Origin: Prunella strophiata
Taxonomy: Eukaryota > Chordata > Aves > Passeriformes > Prunellidae
Assembly: GCA_036583965.1 (NCBI GenBank)
Contig: JAZBQD010000025.1
Span: 15,127,410-15,191,409, forward strand
Length of the DNA: 64,000 nt
Direction of reading: 5' to 3'
In this document: positions 62,198-64,000 of the stretch, piece by piece
How the letters are laid out: the number at the start of each line of letters is the position of its first letter
How positions within the stretch are numbered: the stretch's first letter is position 1
Position numbers and translations under genes: made by a program
The notes under the pieces: model-generated
Database searches by the model: none
What the model was told of the DNA's origin: nothing
What the model saw: only the letters and a program-made list of their open reading frames with translations

Positions 62198-64000
62198 CAC
62201 TTTGTATTGTCTGTACTTGCAGTTTCTAACTCCTTTGTCTTGGCTCTCACACTCTTCCTTTGCAGTTTGAGCTTCCTGGGTGAGTAGAAGGTGCTGAGGC
62301 TGTTTGTTGTGTGAGAGCCTGTGCTGCCTTGAAGGTCCCTTTTTGGTGAAGATCCTTGAGTACAGATAGAAACTATTACCAGCTTCACCTCCTGTGCAGT
62401 CAGCACTTAGTAGGTTATTTGGATATGGTTTCTTTGGCACATGGCAGATGCTTTTCATTTGAGTTGTTTCATTTCAGCTGGTCAATTTGATGGCCAGTTA
62501 ATTGTGCCAAGCACTGAATACCCTCCTTGTGTGGTTTTATTGGGACAGAACCATTTTGTTTCCAAGTTGTTTTTCCTTTTGACAGTGTGTGCAAGAGTGT
62601 GGAAGTACAGCACTGGTGTGTGACAGCTTTACTGGGCACTTAGAGCAAAGCAGAGCTTGCAGTGAGTGTTCTCCTTGTACTCTGTAATGAATGTGCCCAT
62701 TTACCTTGGGAAAGAACATAAAATTCATCTCTTCTTGAACAGATGAACAGGAAAGGGAGAAATAAACCCAAAACATATGAACAGGGTATGTATAACTTAA
62801 GGCACTTTGCTTTGTGAGTGCTTACTCAGGTACAGCCTTCAGCTTTTTATTAAGCTCAGTATTCACATGCAAGATTCACAAGATTTTTTTCATCACCTTT
62901 CTGATGATAAAACAGATGTCAGTCATTGGTAAATGTACTTGGCTTGGACTGTGTTTACTGTTCCTGCTGCAGGGTGGGAGGTGAGGACAGTGGGTTCTGC
63001 ACCAGCAGTTTTAAACTCTGAGCAACTATTGAATATCTGCTTTTGTCAAAAGAGAAAAGGTGAAAATAAGAGGCAAGTTGCTTTACTGCAGGAATCTGGC
63101 AAAACCTGAAGCTTATTGATTGAAGAATGATCCATAAAGACTCATTTGCCAATTTTTTAGTGGTTTTTTCCTGTTTTCAGTCAAAATCCTGTCCAGAGGT
63201 TTGGCCATTCCTGTGCACATGGAGGTAAATTAGGCACTTCTCTAATTAAACAGCAATGCCAAAAGCTGTAGAGAGGTTTCCTCTTCATAAGAACTTTTTA
63301 GCTCCAAAATGAGCTCTGTACAGAACGTTTGTCTTGAATTTTGTGTAAGGGGAGATAAAGGAGCTCCTGTGTGGGCTGCCAGTTTGTGTTTACTCTGGAA
63401 ATAACACCTTTGATTTCTTTTTGGAGACAGGGAGCCAAAACCTGGGCTGGGGTTATTTTCTGCTTGATCCCAGCAGTCATGGTCTTCTTTAGCTTGAAGA
63501 ATAAGAAGATTCTTCAGGTTTCAAGTTAGATATCATCAGTTTTCTCTCCATTGCTACAGAAGGAGGAGGTTGAAGTTTTTTAATTTCCATTTAAGTAGTT
63601 TTTAATAGAGAAAAGGAAGTCAGAAGAATGAGCAGCACTTTGATTTTTGTGCTTCAGGGACCAATGCTGCCTGACAGGAGAATGATTAATGGATGATGGG
63701 AAGTTCAGAGCAGGGGAGCTCAGTCCTTCCTCTTTGCAGGATACCTGCAGCACTGCTATGGAGAGTGATTCCTTTTTCATCCCCAGCCCTGCCTGGATTC
63801 CCAGCAGCCACCATGGAAGTGGCTGTGAGAGAAAGGGACATCAATTCTGACTTGTCATCACTGCAGAGTAAAGATGCAGCTGATTTGCAGCAGAGTCGAT
63901 CCTGGGACACAACTACAGCAACTGGTCACTGTTTATTGGGGGGGTTTAAGCTAACCCAAACTGCAAGTATACACAGACATAAAACACCAGAGTAGGTAAT
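62198..64000. other. Downstream of ALG1, nothing recognised
   Basis: I looked on the minus strand for EEF2KMT, the next gene in human, and saw no exon. No repeat family was recognised either. Confidence 0.45.

Overview
This window is vertebrate nuclear DNA, almost certainly from a bird. Genes are split into short exons with GT-AG introns. About 18 truncated chicken-repeat-1 (CR1) LINE 3' ends are scattered through it. The gene order SEC14L5 - NAGPA - ALG1 matches human 16p13.3. There are no bacterial-type operons and no CRISPR; most long open frames are artefacts of tandem repeats.

Layout. 1-13225: no coding exon recognised; probably SEC14L5 intron 1 or upstream DNA. 13226-29122 (+): fourteen SEC14L5 exons covering the PRELI/MSF1, CRAL-TRIO and GOLD regions to the stop codon; only the short N-terminal coding exon is not seen. 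29123-33280: 3' flank where SEC14L5 (+) and NAGPA (-) converge. 34349-42950 (-): NAGPA, the mannose-6-phosphate uncovering enzyme, exons 2-11 by my numbering, with an apparent 1-base insertion in exon 3 and one EGF-like exon more than I recall for human. 43106-46878: a minisatellite of about 110 copies of a 34-bp G-rich unit, directly upstream of NAGPA exon 2. 46879-51930: AT-richer intergenic DNA with CR1 fragments. 51931-53199: an uninterrupted (GGGCC)n array of 253 perfect copies, ending about 40 bp before ALG1 exon 2. 53242-62129 (+): ALG1 exons 2-13 to the stop. 62198-64000: nothing recognised.

How the genes relate. All three are housekeeping or membrane-traffic genes that are neighbours by synteny, not a pathway operon. 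ALG1 adds the first mannose to the dolichol-linked N-glycan precursor at the ER. NAGPA later uncovers mannose 6-phosphate on N-glycans of lysosomal enzymes in the trans-Golgi. SEC14L5 is a lipid-transfer-like protein. NAGPA and ALG1 are divergent, so their first exons and promoters should lie between 42951 and 53241. I find neither first exon there. The only strongly GC-rich DNA in that interval is the two tandem arrays and their edges. That coincidence, two G-quadruplex-prone expansions at the 5' ends of two divergent genes with missing first exons, is the most notable feature of the window. All gene identities come from reading translations and recalling family sequences; no search was run.
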